Assembly (NCBI RefSeq): GCF_020149765.1
Contig: NZ_CP083809.1
Location: 1,302,001 to 1,366,000 of the forward strand
DNA: 64,000 nt
Source of the DNA: Pantoea agglomerans
Lineage (GTDB): Bacteria; Pseudomonadota; Gammaproteobacteria; Enterobacterales; Enterobacteriaceae
Direction: 5' to 3'
The notes under the pieces were generated by a model. That model had not been told where the DNA came from. It saw only the letters and a list, made by a program, of their open reading frames with translations, and did not search any database. Below are positions 1 to 9,797 of this stretch, piece after piece; the first letter of the stretch is position 1; each line of letters opens with the position of its first letter. The position numbers and the translations under genes were made by a program.

Positions 1-1091
1 ACCTGAATGCGGCGGCGCAGCGGCAACAGCTCGCGGCGCGACAGCGCGTGCAGCGGCTGGCCGTCAAACCAGATTTCGCCCTGCGCGGCAATTAGCCGCA
101 GCAGCGCCAGGCCGGTGGTGCTTTTGCCGGAGCCCGATTCGCCCACCAGCCCCAGACTCTCGCCGCGCCGCAGCGTAAAGCTGAGGTTGCTGACGGCGAC
201 CTTTTCCGCCACCTGCCGCCTGAAAAGGCCGCGCCGCACCGGGAAACCGACGCGCAGGTTGCGCACCTGCAACAGCGGCGGCGCGTCGTCGCGCAGCGGC
301 ACGGCGCGGCCTTCCGGCTCCGCCGCCAGCAGCTGGCGCGTATAGGGATGCTGCGGCTGGCTGAAAAGCAGGCGGCTGCTGCTCTGCTCGACGATATTGC
401 CCTGACGCATCACGCTGACCTTATCCGCCAGCTGCCGCACGATGCCTAAATCATGGGTAATAAACAGCATGGCCATATTGCGTTCGCGCTGCAGATCGCG
501 CAGCAGCCGCAGAATTTGCGCCTGAACGGTGACGTCGAGTGCGGTGGTCGGCTCGTCGGCAATCAGCAGCGAGGGTTCGGTCAGCAGCGCCATGGCGATC
601 ATCACGCGCTGGCGCTCGCCGCCCGAGAGCTGATGAGGAAAGTCATTCAGCCGCGCGGCGGCGCTACGGATGCCGACCCGATCGAGAGCGCTGAGGATCT
701 CCCCGCGCGCCGCCTCGCGCCGCATACCGCGATGCAGTGAGAGCACTTCGTAAAGCTGCTTTTCGAGGGTGTGCAGCGGGTTAAGGGAAACCATCGGCTC
801 CTGAAAAATCATCGCCATCTGGTTGCCGCGCAGCGCGCGCAGCCGCCGCTCGCCGACGCGCAGCAGATCCTCGCCGTTAAAGATAATTTCGCCGGTGGGA
901 TAGCTCGCCGGCGGCGCGGGCAGCAGCTGCATCGTCGCAAGCGCCGTCACGCTCTTGCCCGAGCCCGACTCGCCCACCAGCGCCAGGGTTTCGCCCGCGT
1001 CGACGCTCAGGGAAACATCCTCTACCACATTGCGCGTGACGCCGCCGCGGGTAAAGGCGACGGAAAGATGATGAATAGCAAGCAGCGACAT
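1..1091 (-). CDS. yejF: Microcin C/oligopeptide ABC importer, ATP-binding subunit (5' part, cut by window edge)
   Basis: Twin-ATPase subunit of the Yej importer, which powers uptake of oligopeptides and microcin C through YejB-YejE. The ATG is at 1089-1091, two bases after the yejE stop, so translation is probably coupled. The visible 363 codons hold the first nucleotide-binding domain: Walker A GESGSGKS at residues 40-47, then an LSGGERQR signature and an [12 protein letters not shown]alker B. A second domain begins before the edge and shows another GESGSGKST near residues 314-322. Members of the family are about 530 residues, so roughly a third lies outside the window. This is the last gene of yejABEF, read leftward. 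Identity is confident from domain order and operon context. Confidence 0.95.
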   Translation of the reverse strand, partial: MSLLAIHHLSVAFTRGGVTRNVVEDVSLSVDAGETLALVGESGSGKSVTALATMQLLPAPPASYPTGEIIFNGEDLLRVGERRLRALRGNQMAMIFQEPMVSLNPLHTLEKQLYEVLSLHRGMRREAARGEILSALDRVGIRSAAARLNDFPHQLSGGERQRVMIAMALLTEPSLLIADEPTTALDVTVQAQILRLLRDLQRERNMAMLFITHDLGIVRQLADKVSVMRQGNIVEQSSSRLLFSQPQHPYTRQLLAAEPEGRAVPLRDDAPPLLQVRNLRVGFPVRRGLFRRQVAEKVAVSNLSFTLRRGESLGLVGESGSGKSTTGLALLRLIAAQGEIWFDGQPLHALSRRELLPLRRRIQ

Positions 1092-1093
1092 AA

Positions 1094-2116
1094 TCAGACC
1101 CCTCTGGCCGGATCGAAGGCGTCGCGTACCGCTTCGCCAATAAAGATCAGCAGCGACAGCAGGATCGCCAGCGTAAAGAAGCCCGCCAGCCCCAGCCAGG
1201 GCGCCTGCAGGTTATTTTTGCCCTGCAGCAGCAGCTCGCCGAGCGACGGCGATCCCACCGGCAGACCAAAGCCGAGAAAGTCGAGCGAGGTCAGCGTGGT
1301 AATCGATCCGCACAGAATAAAGGGCAGAAAGGTGAGGGTGGCGACCATCGCATTAGGCAGCATATGCCGCAGCATAATGCGTCCGTCGCTCACCCCCAGC
1401 GCCCGCGCGGCGCGGATATAGTCGAAGTTGCGCGTGCGCAGAAACTCGGCGCGCACCACGCTCACCAGCCCCATCCAGCCGAAAATCACCGTCACCAGCA
1501 GCAGCCACCAGAAGTCAGGCTGGATCACGCTGGAGAGCAGGATCAGCAAAAACAGCGCGGGCATGCCGGACCAGACCTCAATCACGCGCTGGCCGATCAG
1601 ATCGACGCGGCCGCCGAAATAGCCCTGCACGGCGCCGACGATAATGCCGATAACGCTGGAAAACAGCGTTAGCAAGATGCCGAACAGCAGCGAAATGCGC
1701 GTGCCGTAAAGCAGGCGCGCCAGCACGTCGCCGCCGCTGGCGTCGGTGCCCAGCCAGTTCTGCGCCGAGGGCGGCGAAGGGAAGGGGGTCGAGGTGGCGA
1801 AGTTAATGGTGCTGTCGCTAAAGCGGATCGGCGCCCACAGCGCCCAGCCCTGCTGCTCCAGCCTTTTTTGCAGCCAGGGATCCTGATAGTCCGCCGCGGT
1901 GGGCAGCGCGCCGCCAAAGTCGCTTTCGCTGTAGCTCACCAGCAGCGGCACGTACCAGTGCTGCTGGTAGCGCACCAGCAGCGGCTTATCGTTGGCCAGC
2001 AGATCGGCACCGAGCGACAGCAGGAAAATCACCAGAAAAATCCACAGCGACCAGTAGCCGCGTCGGTTGTGGCGGAAACGCAGCCAGCGCTGCTGATTAA
2101 CGGGAGACAAGCGCAT
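1094..2116 (-). CDS. yejE: Microcin C/oligopeptide ABC importer, inner-membrane permease YejE
   Basis: Second permease of the Yej importer, DppC-type, 340 residues. An N-terminal membrane segment at about residues 22-42 is followed by a periplasmic stretch of about 100 residues and then a five-helix permease core. The EAA loop that docks on the ATPase is visible as AARALGVSDGRIMLRHMLPN. The start codon shares one base with the yejB stop (TGATG), and yejF begins two bases after its stop. The genes therefore form one translationally coupled unit. Length and sequence match the E. coli protein well. Confidence 0.95.
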   Translation of the reverse strand: MRLSPVNQQRWLRFRHNRRGYWSLWIFLVIFLLSLGADLLANDKPLLVRYQQHWYVPLLVSYSESDFGGALPTAADYQDPWLQKRLEQQGWALWAPIRFSDSTINFATSTPFPSPPSAQNWLGTDASGGDVLARLLYGTRISLLFGILLTLFSSVIGIIVGAVQGYFGGRVDLIGQRVIEVWSGMPALFLLILLSSVIQPDFWWLLLVTVIFGWMGLVSVVRAEFLRTRNFDYIRAARALGVSDGRIMLRHMLPNAMVATLTFLPFILCGSITTLTSLDFLGFGLPVGSPSLGELLLQGKNNLQAPWLGLAGFFTLAILLSLLIFIGEAVRDAFDPARGV

Positions 2117-3201
2117 CAGCGGCCCTCGAAATCGATACGGGGATCGACCAGCGTGTAGGTCAGGTCGCTGAGGATATTCATCAGCAGACCGATCAGGGTA
2201 AAAATATAGAGCGTGCCGAACATCACCGGATAGTCGCGCTGGATGGTGGCGTCATAGCCCAGCAGGCCCAGGCCGTTCAGCGAGAACATCACCTCGATCA
2301 GCACCGAGCTGGTAAAAAACATGCTGATAAAGGTGGCGGGGAAGCTGGCGATCACCAGCAGCATGGCGTTACGGAACACATGGTGATAGAGGATGCGCCG
2401 CTCGCTCACCCCTTTGGCGCGCGCCGTCACCACATACTGCTTGCGGATCTCATCGAGAAAGCTGTTTTTGGTCAGCATGGTCAGGGTGGCAAAACCGCCA
2501 ATTACCGTCGCCAGCACCGGCAGGCTGATGTGCCACAGGTAATCGCCGATCTTGCCGTACCAGGAGAGGGAGTCAAACTGCGGCGAGGTAAGGCCGCGCA
2601 GGGGAAACCAGTCAAGATAGCTGCCGCCAGCGAACAGCACGATCAGCATGATACCGAACAGGAAGGCAGGCACCGAGTAGCCGATGATAATAAAGGTGCT
2701 GCTCCAGATGTCGAAGGCGCTGCCGTTGCGCACCGCTTTTTTAATGCCCAGCGGAATCGACACCAGATAGATAATCAGCGTGCTCCATAGCCCAAGGCTG
2801 ATGGAGACCGGCAGGCTCTCTTTTATCAGCTGCAGTACCGATGCGCTGCGGAACAGGCTGTCGCCGAAGTCGAAGCGCACATAGTTCCACAGCATCTCCA
2901 CGTAGCGCTGCCATATCGGCTTGTCAAAGCCGTAGCGCTTTTTGATTTCGGCGATCACTTCTGGATCGAGGCCGCGCGCCCCCCGGTACTCGCTGTCGCC
3001 CGGGCCGGCGCGGTTGAGCGCGCCGCGTGCGCCGCTCTCGCCGCCGCCTGGCAGACCGGTGGTCTGGCCGAACTGAATGTTAGCCAGCGCCTGATCGACC
3101 GGGCCGCCGGGAGCGATCTGCACGATAAAGAAGTTCAGCGTAATAATCGCCCACAGCGTGGGGATAATTAACAGCAGTCTGCGCAAGAAATAGGCGGCCA
3201 A
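2116..3201 (-). CDS. yejB: Microcin C/oligopeptide ABC importer, inner-membrane permease YejB
   Basis: First permease of the Yej importer, DppB-type, 361 residues. The N-terminal helix (about residues 9-28) carries the family sequence [14 protein letters not shown]. The EAA loop is [20 protein letters not shown], and the C-terminus ends in [11 protein letters not shown] glycine-rich extracytoplasmic insert at about residues 47-70 is also present in E. coli YejB, so it is not a local oddity. It starts 10 bases after yejA and shares one base with yejE. In E. coli this transporter imports microcin C; peptide uptake is the inferred physiological role. Confidence 0.95.
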   Translation of the reverse strand: MAAYFLRRLLLIIPTLWAIITLNFFIVQIAPGGPVDQALANIQFGQTTGLPGGGESGARGALNRAGPGDSEYRGARGLDPEVIAEIKKRYGFDKPIWQRYVEMLWNYVRFDFGDSLFRSASVLQLIKESLPVSISLGLWSTLIIYLVSIPLGIKKAVRNGSAFDIWSSTFIIIGYSVPAFLFGIMLIVLFAGGSYLDWFPLRGLTSPQFDSLSWYGKIGDYLWHISLPVLATVIGGFATLTMLTKNSFLDEIRKQYVVTARAKGVSERRILYHHVFRNAMLLVIASFPATFISMFFTSSVLIEVMFSLNGLGLLGYDATIQRDYPVMFGTLYIFTLIGLLMNILSDLTYTLVDPRIDFEGR

Positions 3202-3211
3202 CTCAGGCTCC

Positions 3212-5023
3212 TCAGCGTCGTTCGGCCGGCAAACGCGCGGCTTTGTTCACGTCATACCACCAGTTTTCCAGCCCGCTGGCGTAGAGGGGCTTAATGGCGG
3301 GATGGGAGAATTTATTCCACCAGGCGATACGATCTTCCGCGTTGTACCACATCGGGATCATATACGCATTCCACAGCAGGATGCGATCCAGCGCCTGGCC
3401 CAGCGGCAGCAGCGCCGCCTTGTCGCCCTGATGCGCCACAATCGCTTTAACGAAGTGATCGACCAGCGGATCTTTCAGCCGCGCGCTGTTCCAGGATGAG
3501 TCGATATAGTCGGACTGCCAGCTGAACTGCAGATCGGAGCCGGGCGTCGGCATGGCCTGATAGATTCTGGCGATCATATCGTAATCGCCTTCGCGCAGCC
3601 GGCGCAGATACTGGGACGCGTCCACCACGCGCAGCGTCAGGCTGATGCCGAGCCGCGACAGATTATGCTGCAGCGGCAGCGCCCAGTCGTTGCTGGCGCC
3701 GCTGCGCAGCAGCAGTTCGATGCGCAGCGGCTGGCCGGTCTGATCGTTAACCAGCTGCTGATTTTTTACCTGCCAGCCCGCCTGCCGCAGCAGATCCAGC
3801 GCCTTCAGCAGATTCGCCCGATCGTAGCCGCTGCCGTCGGTGTGCGGCGGCGCGTAGGGCGTGGTAAAGATTTCGGGCGGCAGCTTATCCTTAAAGGGAG
3901 CCAGCAGCGCCCTCTGCGCCGCGTCCGGCAGCCCCTGCGCGGCATATTCGGTATTCTGAAAATAGCTGGTGACTCGCTTATAGGCGCCGTAAAACAGCGC
4001 CTTATTCATCCACTCAAAGTCGAGCGCCAGCGTCAGCGCCTGGCGCACCCGACGGTCGCGGAACGGCGCCTTTTCATTGTTGATGGCCAGCCAGGTGGTA
4101 TTGGTCGACGCCTGGTTGGGCGTGGTCTCTTTGATGATCTGCTGATTGTCGAAGTTACGGCCGCGATACTGGGTCGCCCACTTTTTGGCGGAGCCCTCTT
4201 CGCGCAGGTCGAAGGCGCCCGCCTTAAAGGCTTCAAAGGCCACGTTATCGTCAAGGTAGTAGTCGTAGCGCAGGGTGTCGAAGTTAAAGCGGCCGCGGTT
4301 CACCGGCAGATCCGCCGCCCAGTAGTTTTTTACCCGGCTGTACTCGATGTACTGACCCAGCTTATAGCGGCTGATGCGGTAAGGGCCGCTGGAGAGCGGC
4401 GGCGCGCTCAGCGGCTCGTTGAATTTTTTATCCTGCCAAAAGCGCTGCGACAGTACCGGCAGCGTCAGCAGCCCCAGCATCAAATCCCGGTCAGGCTTCG
4501 GCAGATCGATGCGCACCCGCTGGTTGTCCAGCGCCTTTACCGTCGCACCGCGATAAACGACGCGAAACTGCGGCACGCCTTCGCGCATAAACTTATCGAA
4601 GGTAAAGGCGACGTCGGGCGCGGTGATGGGCGTGCCGTCGTGGAACCGCGCGCGTGGATTGAGGCGAATCTCCATCCAGCGGAAGTTGTCGGCATAGCGC
4701 GCCGACTCGGCGATAAGGGGATAGTAGCTGCCCGGCTCGTCGTCGGAGGAGGTAAATAAGCGATCGTAGAGCGTCTCGGTGCCCGCGCCGGGATTGCCGC
4801 GCGAGGCGTAGCGGTTAAAGTTATCGTACGTGCCTGTTACCGCCTGAGTAAGCTGGCCGCCTTTTGGCGCGGCGGGATCCGCATAGTCGAAGTGGCTGAA
4901 GCCGGGCGCATATTTCGGCTCGCCCAGCGTGGCGAAGGCGCGGCTTTCCTGCACCACTTCCGCGCGCAGCGGCGCGCAAAGGGCCATAAACAGCAGCAGC
5001 GATATCAGGCGAAACAGCATCAA
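3212..5023 (-). CDS. yejA: Periplasmic substrate-binding protein of the Yej importer
   Basis: Family 5 (DppA/OppA-like) extracellular solute-binding protein, 603 residues, that captures peptides for YejBEF. It begins with a clear Sec signal peptide of about 21 residues ending LRA|EVV. The mature part has typical family blocks such as [20 protein letters not shown] and the later [20 protein letters not shown]. Two adjacent ATGs (5023 and 5020) are possible starts, behind a GGAG-type ribosome site. It is the first gene of yejABEF, and its promoter should lie in the gap of about 120 bases between it and pdeN. Length is within one residue of the E. coli protein as I recall it. Confidence 0.95.
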   Translation of the reverse strand: MMLFRLISLLLFMALCAPLRAEVVQESRAFATLGEPKYAPGFSHFDYADPAAPKGGQLTQAVTGTYDNFNRYASRGNPGAGTETLYDRLFTSSDDEPGSYYPLIAESARYADNFRWMEIRLNPRARFHDGTPITAPDVAFTFDKFMREGVPQFRVVYRGATVKALDNQRVRIDLPKPDRDLMLGLLTLPVLSQRFWQDKKFNEPLSAPPLSSGPYRISRYKLGQYIEYSRVKNYWAADLPVNRGRFNFDTLRYDYYLDDNVAFEAFKAGAFDLREEGSAKKWATQYRGRNFDNQQIIKETTPNQASTNTTWLAINNEKAPFRDRRVRQALTLALDFEWMNKALFYGAYKRVTSYFQNTEYAAQGLPDAAQRALLAPFKDKLPPEIFTTPYAPPHTDGSGYDRANLLKALDLLRQAGWQVKNQQLVNDQTGQPLRIELLLRSGASNDWALPLQHNLSRLGISLTLRVVDASQYLRRLREGDYDMIARIYQAMPTPGSDLQFSWQSDYIDSSWNSARLKDPLVDHFVKAIVAHQGDKAALLPLGQALDRILLWNAYMIPMWYNAEDRIAWWNKFSHPAIKPLYASGLENWWYDVNKAARLPAERR

Positions 5024-5141
5024 ATTCTCGTTCTCCCGTGGTCATTCGCAGGAAGCGTAGCAGCTTCCGGGGCGGGGCGCCCGGCTATCCCGCCAGCGTT
5101 GCCAGGCTGCGGCTGCGGTAATAGTCAATCAGCCGGTCCGG

Positions 5142-6665
5142 CTACAGCGGGCGGCTAAAAAGATAGCCCTGCATATGGCTGACGCCGTGCCTGACCAGCC
5201 ATGCCGCCTGCTCGCCGGTCTCCACGCCTTCGGCGACGGTTTTCAAATTCAGCTTCTTCGCCAGATGAAGCACCGCGTCCAGCACCGGCGAGTTCAGGGT
5301 TTGCGTGCCGATGCTCTGCACAAAACCGCGATCGATCTTGATGTAGTCGAAAGGGTATTTTTCCAGGTAGATCAGTGCGCTGTGGCCGGTGCCAAAATCG
5401 TCTATCGCAATCTGGATATCGTTCTGGTGCAGCCAGGCGAAAACCTCGCCGGCATTTTTATCGCGCACCATGGTGCGTTCGGTCACTTCAAATACATAGT
5501 TAAAGTGGTTATCCGGCATGGCGGCGATCCAGCGCTTTACGTCCTGCTGAAAACTCTCCGACGCCAGATGCAGCGGCGAAAGGTTCAGGCTCATATGGGT
5601 ACCGGCGGGCACGTAGGGATTGAGCCGGTGCGCGTCGCGCGCCACCAGCTCGAACAGATGCCGCGTCAGCGGAATGATCAGGTTCAGCGACTCCGCGTAG
5701 CTGATAAACATATCTGGCGGGATCATGCCTTCGCTGGGATGGTTCCAGCGCAGCAGCGCTTCCAGCCCGTAGGCGCGTCCGCTAAGGGTGCTGATCAGCG
5801 GCTGATATTCAACGTGGAACTCGCCGCGCTTAATGCCCAGCAGGATCTCTTTGCCGGGGCGCTGGTTCATTGACAGCAGCAGCCAGCAGCCGCCGCCGAC
5901 CAGCAGCGACAGCAGAATGCCGCTCAGCACGATCATATGCACGTCGCGCATCGACACCGTGTCGCCGTAGAGAACAAACTCTAGCGGATAGCCGTCGAGC
6001 GCCAGCTGCATCAGCGGCTGCGGCGGCAGGTCACTTTTCGCGATGGTGGTCGGCCGCCAGCTGGCGAGCGCGCTGTTTTGCGCCACCAGCGCCATGCCGG
6101 AGATTTCCGGATGGTAAGAGGCCAGCAGCTGATAAGGCGTCAGGTTAAGGTTGATGGTGGCGAGCACGCCGGACTGCACGCTTTGCGGATTACGCAGCCA
6201 GAGCGCGAAAACTGGCTTGCCGGGCTGCAGCGGGGTGCCGCTCAGCAGGCGAAGATCGCGATCGCGGCTGAGATCGGTCTGGTCGGAAATGGCGCTGAGC
6301 GGCAGGCGGAACGCCCCGGTCGCCGAGGAGCAAAAGGCGTAGCTCTCGCGCACCAGCAGAATGGCGCGCAGATCGCCGGCAAAGGCGGCGCGCGAGGTCA
6401 GCTCCTGGCTGATGGCGTGACAGTCGAAACGGCTAAAAGAGAGAAGGGGATTCAAGGTATGGGTGACCAGCGTATCCAGCGACTGCTGGAGGGCGTTGCG
6501 GCTGTCATGCAGCAGCTGCTGATGCTGGTGCTGCCGCTTATGCCAGATAAAGGTCAGCAAAATCAGGGTAAACAGAATAAAGAACAGGCTACCGAAAATC
6601 GCGCTGCTCCAGGCGATGCGGCGAGGGTAGGTGGCCTGGCGCATCAGCGCCCTGGACAATGGCAT
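5142..6665 (-). CDS. pdeN: CSS-motif/EAL cyclic-di-GMP phosphodiesterase, apparently truncated by an amber codon
   Basis: Membrane-bound c-di-GMP phosphodiesterase of the Rtn/PdeN type, upstream of yejA as in E. coli. Transmembrane helices lie near residues 20-40 and 243-265. They enclose a periplasmic domain with the redox-sensitive CSS motif (C112-S113-S114, partner C82). The EAL domain starts near residue 283, with E-A-L at 302-304, then NLSPLHL, EVTERTM, DDFGTGHS and AEGVET, so the catalytic set looks intact. The frame stops at a TAG (5142-5144) directly after GYLFSRPL. Beyond it the same frame stays open for 18 more codons to a second TAG (5085-5087). That gives about 526 residues, close to the usual family length, and the amber probably removes the last helix. 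A single-base sequencing error cannot be excluded. Confidence 0.9.
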   Translation of the reverse strand: MPLSRALMRQATYPRRIAWSSAIFGSLFFILFTLILLTFIWHKRQHQHQQLLHDSRNALQQSLDTLVTHTLNPLLSFSRFDCHAISQELTSRAAFAGDLRAILLVRESYAFCSSATGAFRLPLSAISDQTDLSRDRDLRLLSGTPLQPGKPVFALWLRNPQSVQSGVLATINLNLTPYQLLASYHPEISGMALVAQNSALASWRPTTIAKSDLPPQPLMQLALDGYPLEFVLYGDTVSMRDVHMIVLSGILLSLLVGGGCWLLLSMNQRPGKEILLGIKRGEFHVEYQPLISTLSGRAYGLEALLRWNHPSEGMIPPDMFISYAESLNLIIPLTRHLFELVARDAHRLNPYVPAGTHMSLNLSPLHLASESFQQDVKRWIAAMPDNHFNYVFEVTERTMVRDKNAGEVFAWLHQNDIQIAIDDFGTGHSALIYLEKYPFDYIKIDRGFVQSIGTQTLNSPVLDAVLHLAKKLNLKTVAEGVETGEQAAWLVRHGVSHMQGYLFSRPL

Positions 6666-6826
6666 GAAGTGCTTTCCCCTTGTCTTATCTTTTATTATTG
6701 ACTGTGCACGACTGCTCTCTGGCGAAGGTCATGAGAATATAACGAGATGGCAGGAAATGTCTCGTTATTCTTCTGATAAACAGTCACTTTTCCGGGATTA
6801 CTATGCAGTTATCCTGAACAAGGGCG

Positions 6827-6852
6827 AAAAAAAACGCTGCCGAAGCAGCGTT
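6827..6852 (-). terminator. Rho-independent terminator of mepS
   Basis: Read on the minus strand, an 8-bp perfect stem (6833-6840 with 6845-6852) closes a TTCG tetraloop and runs into eight T residues (6827-6834). It lies about 40 bases past the mepS stop codon. Confidence 0.9.
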
Positions 6853-6890
6853 CTGTTTTCTCTGGCTGAGAAACGATCGAAGGTCAGGAA

Positions 6891-7460
6891 TCAGCTGGGA
6901 TTACGGCTTAATACCCGACGGCCTTCGCGGTAGCGTTTTTTCCAGTAGCTGTCGTTCAGACTGGAGATCATCACGCCACTGCTGGTAGAGGCGTGAACGA
7001 AGTTATCGTTGCCGAGATAAATCCCCACGTGACGACCGGTAGAACCGGCGCGGAACAGCACCAGATCGCCGGGACGCAGCTTGCCGCGTGAAATTTCGCT
7101 GCCGGTATCCTGCTGTTCAGAGGTTGAACGCGGCAGTTCTAAACCGAACTGATCGCGAAAAGTGCGCTGAACAAAAGCTGAACAGTCGATGCCGCGTTTG
7201 GTGTCGCCGCCGAGGCGGTAACGTACGCCTTTCCAGTCGGCGTATTGCTCCATGATGCGGGACTTAACATCCACGCTCCGCACCATCTCTTCGAATTCAT
7301 CCTGAGACGCCTGAAGTAAAAAACCATTCTGGTTGTTAACTTCATGATTCTCGTTTTTTGCGTGTTGACCGGTACTGCTGCATGCCGAGAGGAGTGTTGC
7401 CAGCGCCACTGCAGGCACAATCCGCCAGATATATCTCAGTATTGGTTGAGACTTGACCAT
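6891..7460 (-). CDS. mepS: Murein DD-endopeptidase MepS, NlpC/P60 lipoprotein
   Basis: Outer-membrane lipoprotein that cleaves D-Ala-mDAP cross-links to admit new peptidoglycan strands. The 189-residue protein has a signal sequence with lipobox LSAC (acylated C27). Its NlpC/P60 domain has the catalytic triad C93 (in GIDCSAF), H144 (RHVGIYLG) and H156 (FVHAST). The spacings of 51 and 12 match the E. coli enzyme's known C68/H119/H131 mature numbering. In E. coli its level is set by Prc/NlpI proteolysis. It is monocistronic, with its own terminator downstream and a long, AT-rich upstream region. Confidence 0.97.
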   Translation of the reverse strand: MVKSQPILRYIWRIVPAVALATLLSACSSTGQHAKNENHEVNNQNGFLLQASQDEFEEMVRSVDVKSRIMEQYADWKGVRYRLGGDTKRGIDCSAFVQRTFRDQFGLELPRSTSEQQDTGSEISRGKLRPGDLVLFRAGSTGRHVGIYLGNDNFVHASTSSGVMISSLNDSYWKKRYREGRRVLSRNPS

Positions 7461-7777
7461 TGTTCGTATATTCCTTCGATGTCCTTACGACAGAATGTCG
7501 CCAGCCAGATGACAAAACGGATTGAGATTAATAAGCGCTGCTCGCTAAGACAATTCCTTAATTACTAAAATGTGTTAATGAACACGTTTTTGTATAAAAA
7601 GGAGCCGAATTTTCTGCTGCTATACCCTCAACGCATTGGAGGTTAACCGATTCCAGACGCCGTGGCGAGTGGTTTTACGTAAATTCTAATAGCTTTTTTT
7701 GATGTGAAATCAGTCTGTAACAGAGTGGTTACTTTATCCGCAATTTTGGAAAATTATCCTTAAAATAAGGACATCAA
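7461..7777. other. Upstream region of mepS without recognisable gene
   Basis: AT-rich stretch that should hold the mepS promoter (minus strand). A short inverted repeat, GTGTT-AATG-AACAC, sits at about 7572-7585. I see no convincing tRNA, sRNA or coding frame here apart from the small reading frame that follows. Confidence 0.4.
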
Positions 7778-7897
7778 ATGGGGTCAATTCCTGGAGTAGG
7801 CGGCTTTTTAGGAGCTTTAGCGCTGGACAGGGTGGGGAAAGGGGCTGTTGTCAGCAGAAAACATCATAATATTTTCTATATATCGCAACATGGTTAG
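7778..7897 (+). CDS. Possible 39-residue small protein
   Basis: An ATG at 7778 follows a good Shine-Dalgarno sequence (TAAGGA, 6-7 bases upstream) and opens a 39-codon frame. It begins with a glycine-rich hydrophobic stretch (MGSIPGVGGFLGALALDRVG) and ends with a basic, histidine-containing tail (KHHNIFYISQHG). It is followed 30 bases later by a strong inverted repeat. No family is recognised. The ribosome site and the hydrophobic N-terminus are the only support, and it could be a chance frame. Confidence 0.3.
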   Translation: MGSIPGVGGFLGALALDRVGKGAVVSRKHHNIFYISQHG

Positions 7898-7926
7898 CTT
7901 GCTAATAATACTGGCGGGATTTTATT

Positions 7927-7970
7927 AAGCGCGGAGAGATAAGAATATAGCCATTCTTCACTCCGCGCTT
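7927..7970. repeat. Two-tier inverted repeat between mepS and lpxT
   Basis: Perfect 10-bp arms AAGCGCGGAG (7927-7936) and CTCCGCGCTT (7961-7970) enclose a second 6-bp stem (AAGAAT 7941-7946 with ATTCTT 7953-7958). No strong T-run follows on either strand. It lies just past the lpxT stop (minus) and past the small frame at 7778 (plus), so a bidirectional terminator is the simplest reading. A structured RNA is possible. Confidence 0.6.
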
Positions 7971-8001
7971 ATCAATACATTTGCGCTTTAATTACCTGCC
8001 G

Positions 8002-8715
8002 CTATTCAGGCTTATATTTGCCGGGCAGCTTGCGGTAAAAGAAGCTGACAATTGCGTCGCTCAGCGGTGTCAGCAGCACCCAGCTCAGTGCGACCAGCAG
8101 CACCGAAAGGGAGCCGACGGCGATATCGGTAAACCAGTGCGCGCCCGCCATGACGCGCGGCAGGGCGAAAACGATCACGATAGCCACGCCGGTGAGAAAG
8201 GCGCGGAAGCCGAAATAGCGCCACATAAAACAGGCGAAAATCATCAGCATCATGCCATGATCGCCAGGGAAGCTGTTGGTGGAGGCGTCCTTGGCCGGGA
8301 TACCGGTCAGCTCGCTGACGCGATGCACGTTGTCGAAAAACAGCGTCGGACTTTTATGCTGCACCGGCAGCAGGTGGCCGAGCTGGTTAACGATCACCGC
8401 GCTGAGCAGCATAGCAGTGCCAATGGCCAGCATGCGACGACGGCCCGGCGGCGTTTCGCGCCGCCAGTAGAAGAGATAGAGCGCGCCCATCGCCAGCAGC
8501 GACACCAGATCGAAGCCGCGGAAGTTGGTAATCGCCACCAGCAGAGCGAAGCCGGGGTGATCGACCATCAGGTTATTGAAGCTGAAAAAGATCCCTTTAT
8601 CGATGGCTGCCCAGAAACCGTGATCGGGCGGCAGATACCAGGAGAGAAACAGAACAACGCCAAGCGCGTTGAGCAGCAGAATTGTGACAAAACGAGTTGC
8701 GCGCATCGTATTCAC
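8002..8715 (-). CDS. lpxT: Kdo2-lipid A phosphotransferase LpxT (PAP2 family)
   Basis: Inner-membrane enzyme that moves a phosphate from undecaprenyl pyrophosphate to the 1-phosphate of lipid A, on the periplasmic face. The 237-residue protein has several membrane helices and the PAP2 motifs: KSPTLFF (121-127), SFPGDH (148-153, H153) and PRVMAGAHWFTD (186-197, H193). Two starts are possible (ATG at 8715 or 8706). The extra N-terminal residues make it slightly longer at that end than E. coli LpxT as I recall it. It lies 32 bases downstream of yeiR in the same direction. In some enterobacteria it is modulated by PmrR; no pmrR was seen here. Confidence 0.95.
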   Translation of the reverse strand: MNTMRATRFVTILLLNALGVVLFLSWYLPPDHGFWAAIDKGIFFSFNNLMVDHPGFALLVAITNFRGFDLVSLLAMGALYLFYWRRETPPGRRRMLAIGTAMLLSAVIVNQLGHLLPVQHKSPTLFFDNVHRVSELTGIPAKDASTNSFPGDHGMMLMIFACFMWRYFGFRAFLTGVAIVIVFALPRVMAGAHWFTDIAVGSLSVLLVALSWVLLTPLSDAIVSFFYRKLPGKYKPE

Positions 8716-8747
8716 TCAAAAAAAATTAACGGCAGAAACTAACCTGG

Positions 8748-9725
8748 TCAGTTTAAACGAAGCCTCAACAGCTGGGACTGCAAACGATTCCAGTCCACGG
8801 GCTGCGAATGGATGAGCTCAATGCGACTGTCGGGCGCGTCGGCGCTCAGCGTTTCGACCTGCACATCGCCGCCCTGACCGTTCAGGCGCAGCGTGCCGTC
8901 CGGCGTGCGCACTACCCCTTTAATACGCTCAACCGTCGCAAGACGCGCCCACGCCAGCAGCGCGGCGGCGTCGAAAAGCGTCGCGCCGTCAAAGATCCAG
9001 CCGCAGGCGACGTAGCCTTGGCCTTCATTGAGCGCCCGACGCCAGCGCGTCCCGCCATCGAGGCGCAGCGCGGCGAGGCCGCTATCGCGTTGACGGTGAG
9101 CATGATGATGCGCAGGCTGCGGCAGCGTTTGACGGTTTGTGCGCGGCAGATCGAGCAGCGCCGCCTCTACCGCGCCGAAGCGGGTTTCGATAAAGGGACG
9201 GCCATTAAGCATCGCTTCCTGCCACTGCTGCAGGCGCTGGCGATCGCTTTCGTCCCAGCGGTCGCTCTTGTTGCCGATAATCACGTCGGCCGCTGCCAGC
9301 TGATCGCGAAAGTTTTCGTTGGTCGTCACGCGCGCATCGGCGAGCTGGCGCGCGTCGAGCAGCGTCAGGGTGGCGTTAAGCTGCAAATGCGGCTGATAAA
9401 CCGGTGCGCTCAGCATCTCCAGCAGCTGGCGCGGATGGCCCAGCCCGGTGGGTTCGATCAGCAGACGATGCGGCCGGCTCTGCTTCAGCAGCATATTCAG
9501 CCCCACCTGCATCGGCAGGCCGTTGACGCAGCACATGCAGCCGCCGGGGATCTCCTTTAACGCCGCACCGCTGTCGCGCAGCAGCGCGCCGTCGATACCG
9601 ATTTCACCGAACTCATTAACCAGAATCGCCCAGTTCTCCTGCGCCGGCTTGCCCGCCAGCAGATGGCGCAGCAGGGTGGTTTTGCCGCTGCCGAGAAAGC
9701 CGGTGATAAGATTTACGCGCGTCAT
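8748..9725 (-). CDS. yeiR: COG0523-family metal-binding GTPase YeiR
   Basis: G3E-type GTPase of 325 residues, related to zinc and cobalamin metallochaperones. The P-loop GFLGSGKTT is at 9-17, the metal-binding CxCC (C63, C65, C66) sits in GGCMCCVNGL, and the guanine-specificity NKSD is at 152-155. A His-rich linker (HHHAHRQ) precedes the C-terminal CobW_C domain. E. coli YeiR binds zinc and hydrolyses GTP; its client protein is not established. It lies between yeiP and lpxT on the same strand. No Zur-type site was recognised upstream. Confidence 0.93.
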   Translation of the reverse strand: MTRVNLITGFLGSGKTTLLRHLLAGKPAQENWAILVNEFGEIGIDGALLRDSGAALKEIPGGCMCCVNGLPMQVGLNMLLKQSRPHRLLIEPTGLGHPRQLLEMLSAPVYQPHLQLNATLTLLDARQLADARVTTNENFRDQLAAADVIIGNKSDRWDESDRQRLQQWQEAMLNGRPFIETRFGAVEAALLDLPRTNRQTLPQPAHHHAHRQRDSGLAALRLDGGTRWRRALNEGQGYVACGWIFDGATLFDAAALLAWARLATVERIKGVVRTPDGTLRLNGQGGDVQVETLSADAPDSRIELIHSQPVDWNRLQSQLLRLRLN

Positions 9726-9747
9726 GCTGCTGCCTCCTTAAACGAGA

Positions 9748-9767
9748 ATGGCCGCGAAAGCGGCCAT
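9748..9767 (-). terminator. Stem-loop after yeiP
   Basis: ATGGCCGC (9748-9755) pairs perfectly with GCGGCCAT (9760-9767) around GAAA. On the minus strand it is followed by TCTCGTTT, a weak T-tract. It probably ends yeiP transcription in part, upstream of yeiR. Confidence 0.6.
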
Positions 9768-9797
9768 AATGTTACTTTATAACATAAGCAGTGCCGG

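Noticed and set aside
2974..3080. Glycine/arginine-rich insert in YejB suspected to be an insertion or frameshift
   Set aside because: The same glycine-rich loop is present in E. coli YejB, and the frame is intact.
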